Assembly: GCA_020832375.1 (NCBI GenBank)
Contig: JAFIEW010000003.1
Location: forward strand, 1-64,000
Length of the DNA stretch: 64,000 nt
Direction of reading: 5' to 3'
Source of the DNA: Cyclobacteriaceae bacterium
GTDB lineage: Bacteria > Bacteroidota > Bacteroidia > Cytophagales > Cyclobacteriaceae
Under the pieces are notes generated by a model that saw only the letters and a program-made list of their open reading frames with translations, was not told the origin of the DNA and made no database searches. The position numbers were made by a program, and so were the translations under genes. Below are positions 8,550 to 19,127 of this stretch, piece after piece. The first letter of the stretch is position 1; each line of letters begins with the position of its first letter.

Positions 8550-10271
8550 TTATACGTCATAAAACTCAATGTCTTTGGCCTGTAGCTGTATCTTTTTATC
8601 GCCTTGAAAATGATTAATTTCAATAGTGTATGCTAATCTTATTTTCTGCCGATTTAAGCACAACCTCTCGTAATAGTCTTGGTGATCACCAAATCCAAAA
8701 GCTATCACCTCAAAGCTATTATTTTTATTTTCCTGCGCTACATGAAATTTTAAATGCTTCTTCTTGAGTAATTTTGGATCACCTATCAAGTGCAAATTTT
8801 CTGTTTTGAAAACAGGCTTCATATTACCAGGGCCGAAAGGTTCCATTTGACTGAGGATGTTAAAAAAACGTTCGCTAATCATATCAAGATCTACTTCGAG
8901 GTCTATTTCCACTCCAGGAATTAGCTGCTCTTCAGTAATATTTTCTGCTACCACCTTCTCAAATGCTTCTTGAAAGGCGGGTATATTTTCTTTCTTCAAT
9001 GTAACCCCAGCTGCGTAGGTGTGTCCTCCGTACTGCTCTAAATGATGAGCACACTTTTCAATGGCCTCATATACATCAAACCCTCTGACTGATCGAGCAG
9101 AACCTGTAGCCTTATCATCGGATGAAGTCAAAATGATAGTCGGCCGATAGTAACGTTCGATACATCTCGATGCCACAATACCAATAACCCCCTTATGCCA
9201 ATCCTCTTTATACAAAACTGTGGACTTAGCGTGCTTTTTTTGAAGGTCAGACGCTATCATCTCAAGTGCCTCTTTTGTAATACCCAAGTCTTTTTGCTTG
9301 CGATCAGTATTATTTTTTTCTATGCCCTCAAGGTATTTCTCAACTTTCTTTTGGTCTTCAGCGATTAAAAGCTTGACAGCATTTTTCGCATGTCCTATCC
9401 TACCAGCCGCGTTGATTCTAGGACCAATACTAAAAACAATATTTGTAATGGTTAATGCCTGTTGGAGACCAGACACTTTCATGAGAGCCTTAAGTCCCGG
9501 ACGAGCACTTTGATTGAGCTTCTTGAGTCCATAAAATGCCAAAATTCGGTTTTCTCCACTGATAGGCACGATATCGGAAGCAATGCTCACCGCCACCAGA
9601 TCGAGTAAAGGGTAAATCTCTTGCATATCGATCGATAGGCGTTGGGCCATGGCTTGAACCAATTTGAACCCTACACCTGCTCCTGAAAGCTCTTTGTATG
9701 GATACTCACAATCCTCGCGCTTCGGATCTAAGACCGCTACCGCTGCCGGCAGTTCATCCCCAGGACGATGGTGATCGCAAACAATAAAATCGATGCCTCT
9801 ACTTTTGGCTTCACCAATAAGGGCAACAGCCTTCACACCACAATCAAGCGATACGATAAGCTTAAAGTTTTCCGCATCAGCATAATCAATACCTTGCCTA
9901 GAAATACCATAACCCTCCTGATAGCGGTCAGGAATATAAAACTCTACCTCATCAGTAAGCCGCTTCAAAAAGGTATAGAAAAGGGCAACTGAAGTAGTAC
10001 CGTCTACATCATAATCTCCATAGACCAATATCTTCTCTCCATGCTGGATGGCTTCTTCTAGTCGATCCACCGCCTTATCCATATCTTTCATAAGAAAAGG
10101 ATCATGCAAGTCGCTCAATTGAGGTCTGAAAAATGATTTTGCTTCATCAAAATTGGTGATACCACGCTGGTACAGTAAGCATGCTAAGGCCTCCTGTACA
10201 TTGATGGATTGGGCCAAATCAGCTATGCGATCCGCGCTAGGACGCTCTTTTGTTAGCCACTTTTTTATCAT
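8550..10271 (-). CDS. recJ: single-stranded-DNA-specific exonuclease RecJ
   Basis: The protein has 573 residues, the normal RecJ core length. The DHH phosphoesterase motifs are intact: DYDVDG at 86-91, LDCGV at 142-146 and DHHRPG at 166-171. The DHHA1 part follows (GRIGHAKNAV, then the C-terminal YGGHTYAAG), and then the OB-like RecJ C-terminal domain. RecJ degrades single-stranded DNA 5' to 3' in recombination and mismatch repair. It is transcribed alone. Confidence 0.95.
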   Translation of the reverse strand: MIKKWLTKERPSADRIADLAQSINVQEALACLLYQRGITNFDEAKSFFRPQLSDLHDPFLMKDMDKAVDRLEEAIQHGEKILVYGDYDVDGTTSVALFYTFLKRLTDEVEFYIPDRYQEGYGISRQGIDYADAENFKLIVSLDCGVKAVALIGEAKSRGIDFIVCDHHRPGDELPAAVAVLDPKREDCEYPYKELSGAGVGFKLVQAMAQRLSIDMQEIYPLLDLVAVSIASDIVPISGENRILAFYGLKKLNQSARPGLKALMKVSGLQQALTITNIVFSIGPRINAAGRIGHAKNAVKLLIAEDQKKVEKYLEGIEKNNTDRKQKDLGITKEALEMIASDLQKKHAKSTVLYKEDWHKGVIGIVASRCIERYYRPTIILTSSDDKATGSARSVRGFDVYEAIEKCAHHLEQYGGHTYAAGVTLKKENIPAFQEAFEKVVAENITEEQLIPGVEIDLEVDLDMISERFFNILSQMEPFGPGNMKPVFKTENLHLIGDPKLLKKKHLKFHVAQENKNNSFEVIAFGFGDHQDYYERLCLNRQKIRLAYTIEINHFQGDKKIQLQAKDIEFYDV

Positions 10272-10482
10272 TGTTTGCTCTTCTTGTCTTGTTGAATCAA
10301 TCGATTTTCGAAAGATTAGCCGCCACTGAGCATTGTGTATTCACAAACACCCTTCCTCACTCCTCATCCCGCCTCTTTTAATTGTTGATCACTAATTGAG
10401 ACCGCTCACTCTCCATTATCGACAGTCAAAAATGTCTCTTTCATTCTCAAACCAATCCGCAAGTTACTAACTATTTTTCGAT

Positions 10483-10496
10483 TTTGTAGGGATGAG
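10483..10496 (+). repeat. TTTG-N2-GGGATGAG intergenic motif (variant)
   Basis: TTTG, two bases, then GGGATGAG. This is one of six intergenic sites with this pairing in the window; four of them have a 3-base spacer. Function unknown. Confidence 0.4.
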
Positions 10497-10905
10497 AATA
10501 GCCCAAAATGAGATAAACCATAAATAGAAAACGATCCTCCTGACTCTTTTTACATTATCAAAAGATGGTTTTGATATTTCTGCAAGTTTATATCGATTCC
10601 ATTGTTATAAATTCCCCCTTTGGACTGAGCGAGGTATTTAATTTATCTTCATCACATAATAGGCGTCATTTGAAGTGCCAGTTCGTGTTGATTAATCCTG
10701 CATTAAACCTTATGCTACATACCAAAAATGCATCTCAATCAGTCGTTTTGCTTCGACATTTATGTTCACCTTAGCTATCTTTCTCAAGATTCTAATTTTC
10801 TTTTATAGACAGCTTCCGTGACCATTCCTCATCGAAAAGCGGGATAAAAAATTATGCAGGATGAAGATTGAGTGAGCTCCTCAAATCAAGAACCCGAATA
10901 GTGTA

Positions 10906-10920
10906 CTCATCCCACACAAA
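10906..10920 (-). repeat. TTTG-N3-GGGATGAG intergenic motif
   Basis: Exact motif on the minus strand, 11 bp after the sprA stop and preceded by a T-rich run. It may be near a transcript end or start. Function unknown. Confidence 0.5.
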
Positions 10921-10930
10921 AAAGAAAAAA

Positions 10931-13900
10931 CTAATCTGCAAGATTAAACCTGATTTGAGTACCAATGGCCGTAGTGTTTCTTGGGAACGAGCTCGAAATT
11001 CGTGGTTCATTGATGGCTCTCTCAAAGTAAAGCATCACTTGCAGCCTCTGTGAGGCCATATACTGTACATTGGGTCTGAGCTGATAGTTGATATTACCTG
11101 CGGTTACGGTACTCACTTCATCGATACGGCGTTGAATGGTTTGTGTGTCGCGTATACTGAAGTCAACGCGGAAGGTAATTTCATTTTTAAGCCGTATAGT
11201 TCTTCCTGCCCACCGAAATGGAAACTTAAATTCAGGTCGAGTAACACCAAATCCTAACACTAGGTCATTGGATGTCATTTCGGCAATTTGACTATTGGAC
11301 ATTTGTAAAGCAAGGTTTCGCTCCATACGATACTCAGCCTTGGCGGTAATTCGACTTTTTGTTCTCACATCCACCCCTATTAAGGGTGAAAAGCGCTCTG
11401 AAATCATAACCTGATCAATGATATAAGTTGGAATAAACTCACCATCTTCATTGACAGCATTTCCAAGGTTGAAGTCACGAAGATCATTGTCAAGACTAAT
11501 TCTATCGGTATAGGCAAGGGAGTTGCTAAAGCCCATTACATCGTAAGAACTGCTATATCCATGGCTTATATTGATCGATTGAAAAATTTTACCCAGTGAC
11601 TCATTTTTTGCTAGTCCAGCATAATCCACTCTCCAATTTGGCATAGGCATTCTTGGAAAGGGATTCAATTCTGAGTCACGAGGGTCTTGACCCGTATATG
11701 CGGCTATAAATGCGGGGATGAGCACATCTTGAGAATTCAAATTGTAAGTACCGTCACCTGAATTAATGGCCAAAAGTCGCTCTCTGATGATACTTCTGTA
11801 GTCCTCAAAGCTCTCAAAAGTAGGACTGGTATTGTCAGGGCCACTAGGAACAAAGAACGTACTCATTGCATTGAATGAAATACTGTAACTTCCCGATCGA
11901 TTGGGCGTCAGGCTCACAAAGTCTTGCCTTAAGGTATCAAACCTGAAAATTTCCTGATAGCCTGACATCTGCATTTTACGGAAGTCAATCTGTACCCTAA
12001 AGTCTGGTAATGGCTCTATGAGTGCCCGCAGATCCATATTAACCTGCTGACTTTGCATGAACGGTTGAGTCAAAAATGAACTCGGAGCCATCCAACCCTC
12101 CCGAACTGCGCGCTCCTGTATACGCAGGCTCTGACTACCTAATAAGAAGTCCCAACCTGGGCCAGCAAAATCCTCATCCATACCAAACATAAATACTCCT
12201 GGCATATACCCAGGAAGCATGGTTCCCTCATTGATGCTATAGTTGAAATTTACATTTCGAAATGCCATTAGGCCTCTGAGTACTTTTTTTACATTCTTAT
12301 TTTCAAATATTTGCGACTTCTTTTCATCTTCCTCTTCTTTGTCTGACCCACCTCTACCGGGAGGCCTACGACCTGGCGGTGGTGGTCTTCTACTACCCCG
12401 TTTAGGACTGTTGATGTCCTTTAGCACGCCCCATTTGTTATAAAGCTTCACCATATCAATCTTACCAGTAATGGCCTGCTCTCGATTATTCTGAATCGTA
12501 TTACCCAAACTGTCCGCCTGGCCAACAGCGCCTGCCATCCAGGTAAAGTTTACCCCATACCTTGCCTCAGCTTGGATCCAATCAGTGAGTGGCAGATAGT
12601 CTAGTGGTAATCTATAGTTTGCGTTAATACTTTGATCGAATTGCCGCATACGACCAAAGCTGCGTAAATTAGTACGGATGGAGTCGCGTGCTTCCCTATT
12701 AATAATTCCCTCGGGTTCATCAATGATAGTATTAGCCCTTGCGCGATAGTCAATTGCAAGGCTCCGAGTAAGGTCCCAACGCATGCTATAGTCCCTATTG
12801 AAATTAAAAAACTTCTCAAACTGAGGCAAAATACCTCTCGTATTAAGCTGAGCATTACGAAATTGTGTCTTCACAAACCTTCGGTCTAGGTCCCCCCTTA
12901 CAGCAATATTTCCAGGGAGTAGATTTAAATTAAACTCCTTGAAGAGCCTCAAGTAAGGTGAGTTAAGATTTTCCCAATTGGTAAATGGCTCAAATACTAC
13001 TGGCTCTGGCACAAAATTATAGGCTATCCCACCTCGATAATTGAGCATTTGAAATGTCTCTATATTTACTGCAGAGCGATTCATTTCACTAAAGGCATAG
13101 GTAAAGGCAAAGTTGGAAATGTCAAAAGGAGTTGGGGTCCTTTCGTCATTGGTCCTCATCTTTCTGACATTAGAAAAATTGATTCCACGCCTTACCGTTC
13201 GGTCGATCACTAGGCTTCGATATAAATCTCTTTCAACCGGATCTCGAATCGATTGGAGTGAGGCCTCCAGTGGTGTATCAGGATCGAGTGGGTCGAAAAA
13301 AGGTGTAAGCGTAGAGGTTTCATAACTCACAAACATGGGTACCTTAAGCCCGAAGCTTTCGGGCGTAAATTTATCTAAATTGACATTGGCCGAAAGGTCG
13401 ATGTCGAGTAGGTCCTCTCTAGTCCGCTCAGAAATTCGAGATTGCACCATGCCAAAACCAAAGGTACTGTATCGTAAGTTAGCTGTAATATCAGCAAAAT
13501 CCGCTAATCGTGCATTGACTCTTCCATTAGCAGCCCAACCAGCTACTGTATTGAAATCCGTAAGTCGCAGTTCATTAGCCCATATACACAGTTGTCTAGG
13601 TCCAGTCCCCAATTCACTCCTAGGGTTTCTAACGCCAATCATGATGGTCTGTACGCGGGAAATTTCAGGTCTGCCACGAATGGTCACATTATATTGCCCC
13701 ACTTGATTGGTAAAAGGTATCTCTTGGTTGATATTGAGCCGATTTCTAAGAGCCTTAATGGTAAATAACTCCTCAAGGTCGAAGTCAATTTCATTGGCTT
13801 CAGGCCATATTTGCCTAGGGTCTCGTGTGCCTGGTACAGTAAGCTCAAGAGGCACCTCTATTTCATAATAGTTATCAGTAAAGTCTGTGCCAAGTCGCAA

Positions 13901-16900
13901 GAAAGCGGTCATTTCACCATCTACGGCATCATCACTTTCAGCATGGAAGAACATTTTAATCCTACCATAATTCACTAGGTCAAGTGTCTGATTTTTAAAG
14001 ATGGCGCGCGCATCATTGTCTCTTAGATTATCAACACAAAGCCGAATGGACTGCTCATTAAGCTCTCTAACGATAGTACTTGCATTATCTCGATCTCTTT
14101 CTATTCCGGGTGGAAGTACATAAGGAGTCTTATTGGGACCAGCTGTACCATTTTCCTCGATATTAACCATGTCCACTCGGAATCCAGCATCGTAGGGCTC
14201 TGGAATTTCATTTAAACCCTTATCGAAGAGATTCTCTTCAAAACGTCGCCATTGACTACCCACCATCCTAAACTGAGCCATTCTTAAGACGACAGGTTGT
14301 CGAAATTCCTTGAGATAAAGCCGCATAAAACGAATTGACTTGAAGTCATTAATATCTCCAAAAGTTCTATCAGGGTTGCGAATAGGAATTCGAACTAAAT
14401 ACCAGTTAACATCATCGCCATTGACATTATTTACCACCTGATCGATGATATACTTATTATTCAGATTGAGTGATTGCGGGCGCAAATCAATTTCATACTC
14501 AAAATATTCTTCCAATTCACTGATGGTGTTATCATTGTTGAGGTCTTCATTATCTGGAAGGTTGGTGTTCGCTGCCGTAAAATTAGCTTGGCCTGCGTTG
14601 GCGGGTGAGTTACCTTCTACTCCATTAAAAAATTTATACCGCTCAAGTATTTTGATATCTTGATCATCGAGATCTGGGCCTAAATAAAAACGAAAATCAT
14701 CAGCAGCAGGATCGGCCTCTATTCTTTGACGAGCATCTGGAGAAATAGAGCTGAGTCGATTGAGAAAGGCTTCGCTAAAAAACGTTCTTTCCTCTTCTGA
14801 ACTAAGCCCATCGAAACCTACATCCTGATTTTGCCTTGCCTGTGGATCATTATCAAATGCATCAGTAAGAAACTGCTGAGTGGTTACCCTACCCCATGGT
14901 GTTTCTAATGTTCCTCCTGTGCCTCCATCAGCTGGCAATCCATTTTCAAAGCCATGTCGCCCATCAGGAATAAGATCTTCTGATATTGAACCAAGGTTAA
15001 AGACCACCTTGCCACCAGTAGAATTGTTTGTATTTTCAATACCGTCCAATACTCTCCCGCGTTCTGTTTGGATAAATGGGTCCATCACCCAAAATTCAAT
15101 GAATTCAATATTGGTTTGGTCAAAATCAACATCCGAGGTGATGGCGCGAGTAATAGCACCAAAATTCTCTTCAGGGTTACGAAGGCGCCCATCGGTGTCA
15201 AGGTCTGGATTGAAGTTATACATCCCACGCTCCCTAGGGTAATAAGCCAAATCAAAGATAGGCAAGTTGGGGTTTACAACCTCCCTATCACGAGCAGGGA
15301 ATACTTCTTGAGGGTCAATGGGTCTCACATAGTGATTTTCTAAGTCCTCATCTCTAATATTTGGAGGTCGAGCGTTAGCCCCTCCTCCAGATCGGCGATA
15401 AAATATATTGTCGACGATATACCAAGAAAGCTTAGCTCGCTTATAGTTGTAACCAAGTTCCTCACCTACTTGATTTCTTTTGTCGAAGAGGTCGCTGGGT
15501 GTCGCTGGCGTTGCACCAAGCTTCCACGACTGGAAGTTACCTCCCAAATTAAATGGGGTAGCACTATTTTCAAAATCATCAATGTAGGAAGAACCTTCTC
15601 CCGCTACAATATTGGAGGTGCCTGGTCTCAGTTGGGCAAACTCCCCTTGAAAAGTCAAAGTAGACATTTCTTTTGTTTGGACTAGAGGCAAAGCGTCTAC
15701 CATTTTAGTCAAAAACCGAGATTCTGTACGATAACTCAAGTCGACACCCCACTTTAAGTTACGCATGGTTTCCTCCCCTACATTAACCCTAGAGATCAAA
15801 GGACGCTCGTTAAAATAAAGCATAGTAGCTCCTATATTGAAGTCCTCATTGACCACATAGTCCATTCTAGTCCCCAACAAGGTTCTAGTTTGAAATTGAA
15901 ACATATCAGCCTTTTCAAAACTCACCGTAATGGGCTTGCCGCTATTAAGCATACTCTGATTCAAGATATTTACCCTACCCAAATTATAATCAACCGTATA
16001 ATCTGAGCCTTCTGCCAATGGCGATCCACCGACAGTCACCCTCACTGAGCCTTCTGCAATATTAAAGCCAGGAAGCTGAAATGAAGCTGCGGATCCCGCT
16101 TGGTATCGCCCTCTTAAAAAAAATTTATTCAGTCGCGTCACTAACTCAGCATCTGCCTTAGTACCCCGATAAAGTGTATCGAAAACATAGCGTTGAATCA
16201 GGTTTTCTTCTCCAGGCTGAAACCGATCTCTCAAAGTTCGTCCTAAAGGTTCTAGCACTGGAAACACTATCAATCCATAATCAGAATTAACAGTGACCCC
16301 CTCCACAAAGTCAAAATTACCATCCGGCTGCGGGTCATTGTTTTGATTGAGTCGGTCGAGTTGTAAGATTTCAATTAAAGGAATGTCGCGCAGAGAAGCT
16401 CCTTCGTGTAAACTAGGGTTGTCAAGACCTGTTCTATCATCGCGATAGATTACACGTAGCTCAAAGCCTTCTCTATTGAGCTGATTGATATTGAGGCTAT
16501 AGACGTTTTTCATCATTAGGTCCCAAGTGGGTATCCTCACGTCAATTCTTGAAGGCCTCAGCATCTTCATAAAAATAACCTCATCTTCGGGTCTATTTTG
16601 GTAGTCTTCCACCATCTCACCCACCTTGAAGACTTCTCCATTGAAGGTATATTCATAAGAAACCGCGAGGACTTCATCATTCTGCAGCTTCCTCAATAGT
16701 GAGATATAACCTAGCTGCCGATGCACCTTAAATTCTGTGGCTTCAAGCTTTCGAGCACCATTAATTTGCTCAAAATCTACTGATCTGCGTAGGCCAAAGC
16801 CTGACTCAAGCGTACGACCCGCTTGGTCTGCTGCCCGAAGGCTAGGATCAGCTCGTAAGTTTGCGAAAAGGTCGTTGGCGGCGTTATGAGTGGGAACATT

Positions 16901-18184
16901 CCCTCTCCCAGTACCTATGTTTGGATTAGTCGGATTGTGAATTCTCCTACCCTCACCAAGATCTTGAGTGGCCACAAAGTTTCTTTGCGTTTGAGTGTTA
17001 TTGTTTCTATTCATTACATAGACCTCCACTCTTGTGATGTTCACGCCCGATAAAATCTGAGGGTAAGCATTCAACCAGTTTTCATAGTTTTCTCTGAAGA
17101 AGTGACCTAAGAAAAAATGCTTACGTTCATCGTAATCAGAACCAATAATTTCAAATTCACGACCTTGAGCCCCACCTTCAAAAGTAATGCTCTCTTGTAC
17201 TCCTCGCTGAATAGAAGCAATACCTGTCACGAAAAGTCTACCAAACTGTAACTGTGTCTTTGCACCAAAAAGATTTTGAGCACCTGTAATAAGCGAGTTG
17301 TTGAGTGGCAAACTTACATTACCCAGTTCAATTTTTTTGATAATATCTTCTTCATAGCCGGTATACTCTACTTTGAATTGGTTTTCAAAATCGAAGGTAG
17401 TGTTGTTGTCAAAATTGGCAAGTACCTGGAGCTTATCGCCCACTTGCCCCACAACATTCATGTTTATCTGCTGCTGAAACTCAAAACCGCCATTCCTCTG
17501 CTGTCGGATAGGTATCGCAGGGTTGTCCACTCGCTGCCATCGTCCTCCAAAATCTAAATTAATGAATCCATTAGGCTTTATATCTACATAAGTACCTCCA
17601 AATATTCTGTCGAAAACGGGGCTTATATATATTGGTGGAATGAGATCACGACTACCCATAGCACCTTCACCATCAAGCTCCTGCGACTTAGAACGCCAAT
17701 ACTCTCTCCTAGCCTTATCTTCTTGCAGCTTTGAATATTCCTCAAAAGATATCTTCATAGGTGGTCGATAATCGATCCCTTCATCCAACTCCTCGTATAC
17801 AGTGTAATTAAATGCTGTATCTATTTCCATCTGCATTCGTATATCCTCTGGTGTTGATAATATTAAAGGATTGGGGGTTTGCCAATAGTTGAAGGGATCA
17901 CCCTGTCTATCTTGGGGTCTAAATGTAGGAAACTTGCTGGGTGTATACGGTAGGTTGGCGATCGAGTCCAAGCTATCTGAAGCAGCCTTGGAAGAAAATT
18001 GATCAATTAAAGAGGGGTCTCTGGATATTCTACCAGGAATAGTATCCTGAAGCGCTTCCTTTAATTCCATCGCAAACAAAGCATCTCCATGCACCGCTTT
18101 TTCACCTGAAAAAAGTGCTACTGTGGATACTATCGCAAAAGAAATAAGAAAAATGTAGAGATTCCTCAAATACAAAATAAACAA
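10931..18184 (-). CDS. sprA: SprA, type IX secretion outer-membrane translocon
   Basis: The protein has 2417 residues, the expected size for SprA (Sov in Porphyromonas). In Flavobacterium it forms a giant single-chain beta-barrel through which folded T9SS cargo and gliding adhesins leave the cell. An N-terminal hydrophobic export segment (about 8-26) is followed by a very long barrel-type sequence with repeated alternating strands. A Pro/Arg-rich then acidic-basic low-complexity stretch (PPPPGRRPPGRGG then DKEEEDEKK, about residues 1920-1950) interrupts it. It lies 13 bp behind ruvA; ruvA-sprA order is known in other Bacteroidota. The end of the gene can form TAATCT-TGC-AGATTA followed by T6CT6, a weak intrinsic terminator overlapping the stop codon. 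Confidence 0.95.
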   Translation of the reverse strand: MFILYLRNLYIFLISFAIVSTVALFSGEKAVHGDALFAMELKEALQDTIPGRISRDPSLIDQFSSKAASDSLDSIANLPYTPSKFPTFRPQDRQGDPFNYWQTPNPLILSTPEDIRMQMEIDTAFNYTVYEELDEGIDYRPPMKISFEEYSKLQEDKARREYWRSKSQELDGEGAMGSRDLIPPIYISPVFDRIFGGTYVDIKPNGFINLDFGGRWQRVDNPAIPIRQQRNGGFEFQQQINMNVVGQVGDKLQVLANFDNNTTFDFENQFKVEYTGYEEDIIKKIELGNVSLPLNNSLITGAQNLFGAKTQLQFGRLFVTGIASIQRGVQESITFEGGAQGREFEIIGSDYDERKHFFLGHFFRENYENWLNAYPQILSGVNITRVEVYVMNRNNNTQTQRNFVATQDLGEGRRIHNPTNPNIGTGRGNVPTHNAANDLFANLRADPSLRAADQAGRTLESGFGLRRSVDFEQINGARKLEATEFKVHRQLGYISLLRKLQNDEVLAVSYEYTFNGEVFKVGEMVEDYQNRPEDEVIFMKMLRPSRIDVRIPTWDLMMKNVYSLNINQLNREGFELRVIYRDDRTGLDNPSLHEGASLRDIPLIEILQLDRLNQNNDPQPDGNFDFVEGVTVNSDYGLIVFPVLEPLGRTLRDRFQPGEENLIQRYVFDTLYRGTKADAELVTRLNKFFLRGRYQAGSAASFQLPGFNIAEGSVRVTVGGSPLAEGSDYTVDYNLGRVNILNQSMLNSGKPITVSFEKADMFQFQTRTLLGTRMDYVVNEDFNIGATMLYFNERPLISRVNVGEETMRNLKWGVDLSYRTESRFLTKMVDALPLVQTKEMSTLTFQGEFAQLRPGTSNIVAGEGSSYIDDFENSATPFNLGGNFQSWKLGATPATPSDLFDKRNQVGEELGYNYKRAKLSWYIVDNIFYRRSGGGANARPPNIRDEDLENHYVRPIDPQEVFPARDREVVNPNLPIFDLAYYPRERGMYNFNPDLDTDGRLRNPEENFGAITRAITSDVDFDQTNIEFIEFWVMDPFIQTERGRVLDGIENTNNSTGGKVVFNLGSISEDLIPDGRHGFENGLPADGGTGGTLETPWGRVTTQQFLTDAFDNDPQARQNQDVGFDGLSSEEERTFFSEAFLNRLSSISPDARQRIEADPAADDFRFYLGPDLDDQDIKILERYKFFNGVEGNSPANAGQANFTAANTNLPDNEDLNNDNTISELEEYFEYEIDLRPQSLNLNNKYIIDQVVNNVNGDDVNWYLVRIPIRNPDRTFGDINDFKSIRFMRLYLKEFRQPVVLRMAQFRMVGSQWRRFEENLFDKGLNEIPEPYDAGFRVDMVNIEENGTAGPNKTPYVLPPGIERDRDNASTIVRELNEQSIRLCVDNLRDNDARAIFKNQTLDLVNYGRIKMFFHAESDDAVDGEMTAFLRLGTDFTDNYYEIEVPLELTVPGTRDPRQIWPEANEIDFDLEELFTIKALRNRLNINQEIPFTNQVGQYNVTIRGRPEISRVQTIMIGVRNPRSELGTGPRQLCIWANELRLTDFNTVAGWAANGRVNARLADFADITANLRYSTFGFGMVQSRISERTREDLLDIDLSANVNLDKFTPESFGLKVPMFVSYETSTLTPFFDPLDPDTPLEASLQSIRDPVERDLYRSLVIDRTVRRGINFSNVRKMRTNDERTPTPFDISNFAFTYAFSEMNRSAVNIETFQMLNYRGGIAYNFVPEPVVFEPFTNWENLNSPYLRLFKEFNLNLLPGNIAVRGDLDRRFVKTQFRNAQLNTRGILPQFEKFFNFNRDYSMRWDLTRSLAIDYRARANTIIDEPEGIINREARDSIRTNLRSFGRMRQFDQSINANYRLPLDYLPLTDWIQAEARYGVNFTWMAGAVGQADSLGNTIQNNREQAITGKIDMVKLYNKWGVLKDINSPKRGSRRPPPPGRRPPGRGGSDKEEEDEKKSQIFENKNVKKVLRGLMAFRNVNFNYSINEGTMLPGYMPGVFMFGMDEDFAGPGWDFLLGSQSLRIQERAVREGWMAPSSFLTQPFMQSQQVNMDLRALIEPLPDFRVQIDFRKMQMSGYQEIFRFDTLRQDFVSLTPNRSGSYSISFNAMSTFFVPSGPDNTSPTFESFEDYRSIIRERLLAINSGDGTYNLNSQDVLIPAFIAAYTGQDPRDSELNPFPRMPMPNWRVDYAGLAKNESLGKIFQSINISHGYSSSYDVMGFSNSLAYTDRISLDNDLRDFNLGNAVNEDGEFIPTYIIDQVMISERFSPLIGVDVRTKSRITAKAEYRMERNLALQMSNSQIAEMTSNDLVLGFGVTRPEFKFPFRWAGRTIRLKNEITFRVDFSIRDTQTIQRRIDEVSTVTAGNINYQLRPNVQYMASQRLQVMLYFERAINEPRISSSFPRNTTAIGTQIRFNLAD

Positions 18185-18197
18185 TTAAAAACTGGTG

Positions 18198-18791
18198 CTA
18201 ACTTGATTTAAGAACGGCCTTGATGAGTTCTTCTATACTTGCCTCATTACCTAACTTTTTCATAGCTGCATTAAGATTCTTTTCAGCAACATTTTTGGGA
18301 TAGCCTAGTGTAATCAAAGCATTTAACGCCTCTTCTTTATTGGTATTGTATCTAACCCCTGCTTGCGTATCATTTGATCCGCTTAAATCTACTGTACCAA
18401 GTTTATCTTTCAATTCCAGAATAATTCTTTGCGCTGTTTTAGCACCAATACCTTTTACACTTTTTATGGTATTTACATCTTCTTCTACTATCGCTCGTTT
18501 AATAATATCTGCATCTAGTGATGAGAAAAATGTCATGGCCGTAGTTGGGCCTACGCCAGATATACTGATGAGTGCTTGAAAAAGCTTACGATCAGCAGGA
18601 TGGAGAAAACCATATAAACTTTGACCATCTTCCTTTACATGAAAATGCGTATAAAGTTTGGTACGTTTTTCACCTTTCAACTTACTATAGGTGCTTAAAG
18701 ATATACTTACCTGATACCCTATTCCCCCAACTTGTAAAATGATGTGGGTAGGTTCTACCTCCGCAATATCTCCCTCCAAAAAAGAAATCAT
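18198..18791 (-). CDS. ruvA: Holliday junction branch migration subunit RuvA
   Basis: The protein has 197 residues, the standard length. It has an N-terminal OB fold starting MISFLEGDIAEVEPTHI, then two helix-hairpin-helix motifs (ISGVGPTTAM at about 79-88 and VKGIGAKTAQRI at about 114-125). The C-terminal three-helix domain that contacts RuvB ends EELIKAVLKSS. RuvA tetramers bind the four-way junction and load the RuvB motor. ruvB is not in the window. It heads a two-gene unit with sprA. Confidence 0.95.
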   Translation of the reverse strand: MISFLEGDIAEVEPTHIILQVGGIGYQVSISLSTYSKLKGEKRTKLYTHFHVKEDGQSLYGFLHPADRKLFQALISISGVGPTTAMTFFSSLDADIIKRAIVEEDVNTIKSVKGIGAKTAQRIILELKDKLGTVDLSGSNDTQAGVRYNTNKEEALNALITLGYPKNVAEKNLNAAMKKLGNEASIEELIKAVLKSS

Positions 18792-19127
18792 ATCTTAATT
18801 TTTATGCTTATAATTCATCAATTTAGGTGAAATACAGAGCGCTTAACATCACATACCTAATTCCGGTAGGGTTTATGGATAGCAAAAACTTTACCAAATA
18901 ATACATCTATCAAATGGTAGTAACTTTAGCCTAAGACTGACTCTACAGACTTTTTTGAAAAAATTAACTTAATAACACAGTATTTCTTACACCCTTTTAC
19001 AATCACAAATCAAATTAAAGCAAAATGTAAGAAGAAATAAAGTACACTTGGTAATATCTTCTCAAATAAAAAATTATAAATATTGGCTCAATTCCGTAAA
19101 TAAAAGGGAAGGTTTAATATAAGAAGG
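18792..19127. other. AT-rich intergenic region
   Basis: This is the region upstream of ruvA and downstream of the nuclease gene. No coding frame and no convincing terminator is seen. Confidence 0.4.

Larger units (their letters stand above)
10272..10930. other. gene-free region between recJ and sprA
   Basis: Short open frames here (for example 10565-10774, plus strand) have no recognisable features and I reject them. The region carries two TTTG/GGGATGAG motif copies (10483-10496 plus, 10906-10920 minus) and presumably the recJ promoter. Confidence 0.5.

Noticed and set aside
10565-10774. 69-codon open frame between recJ and sprA
   Set aside because: No domain, signal peptide or gene context; amino acid make-up is like translated AT-rich spacer.
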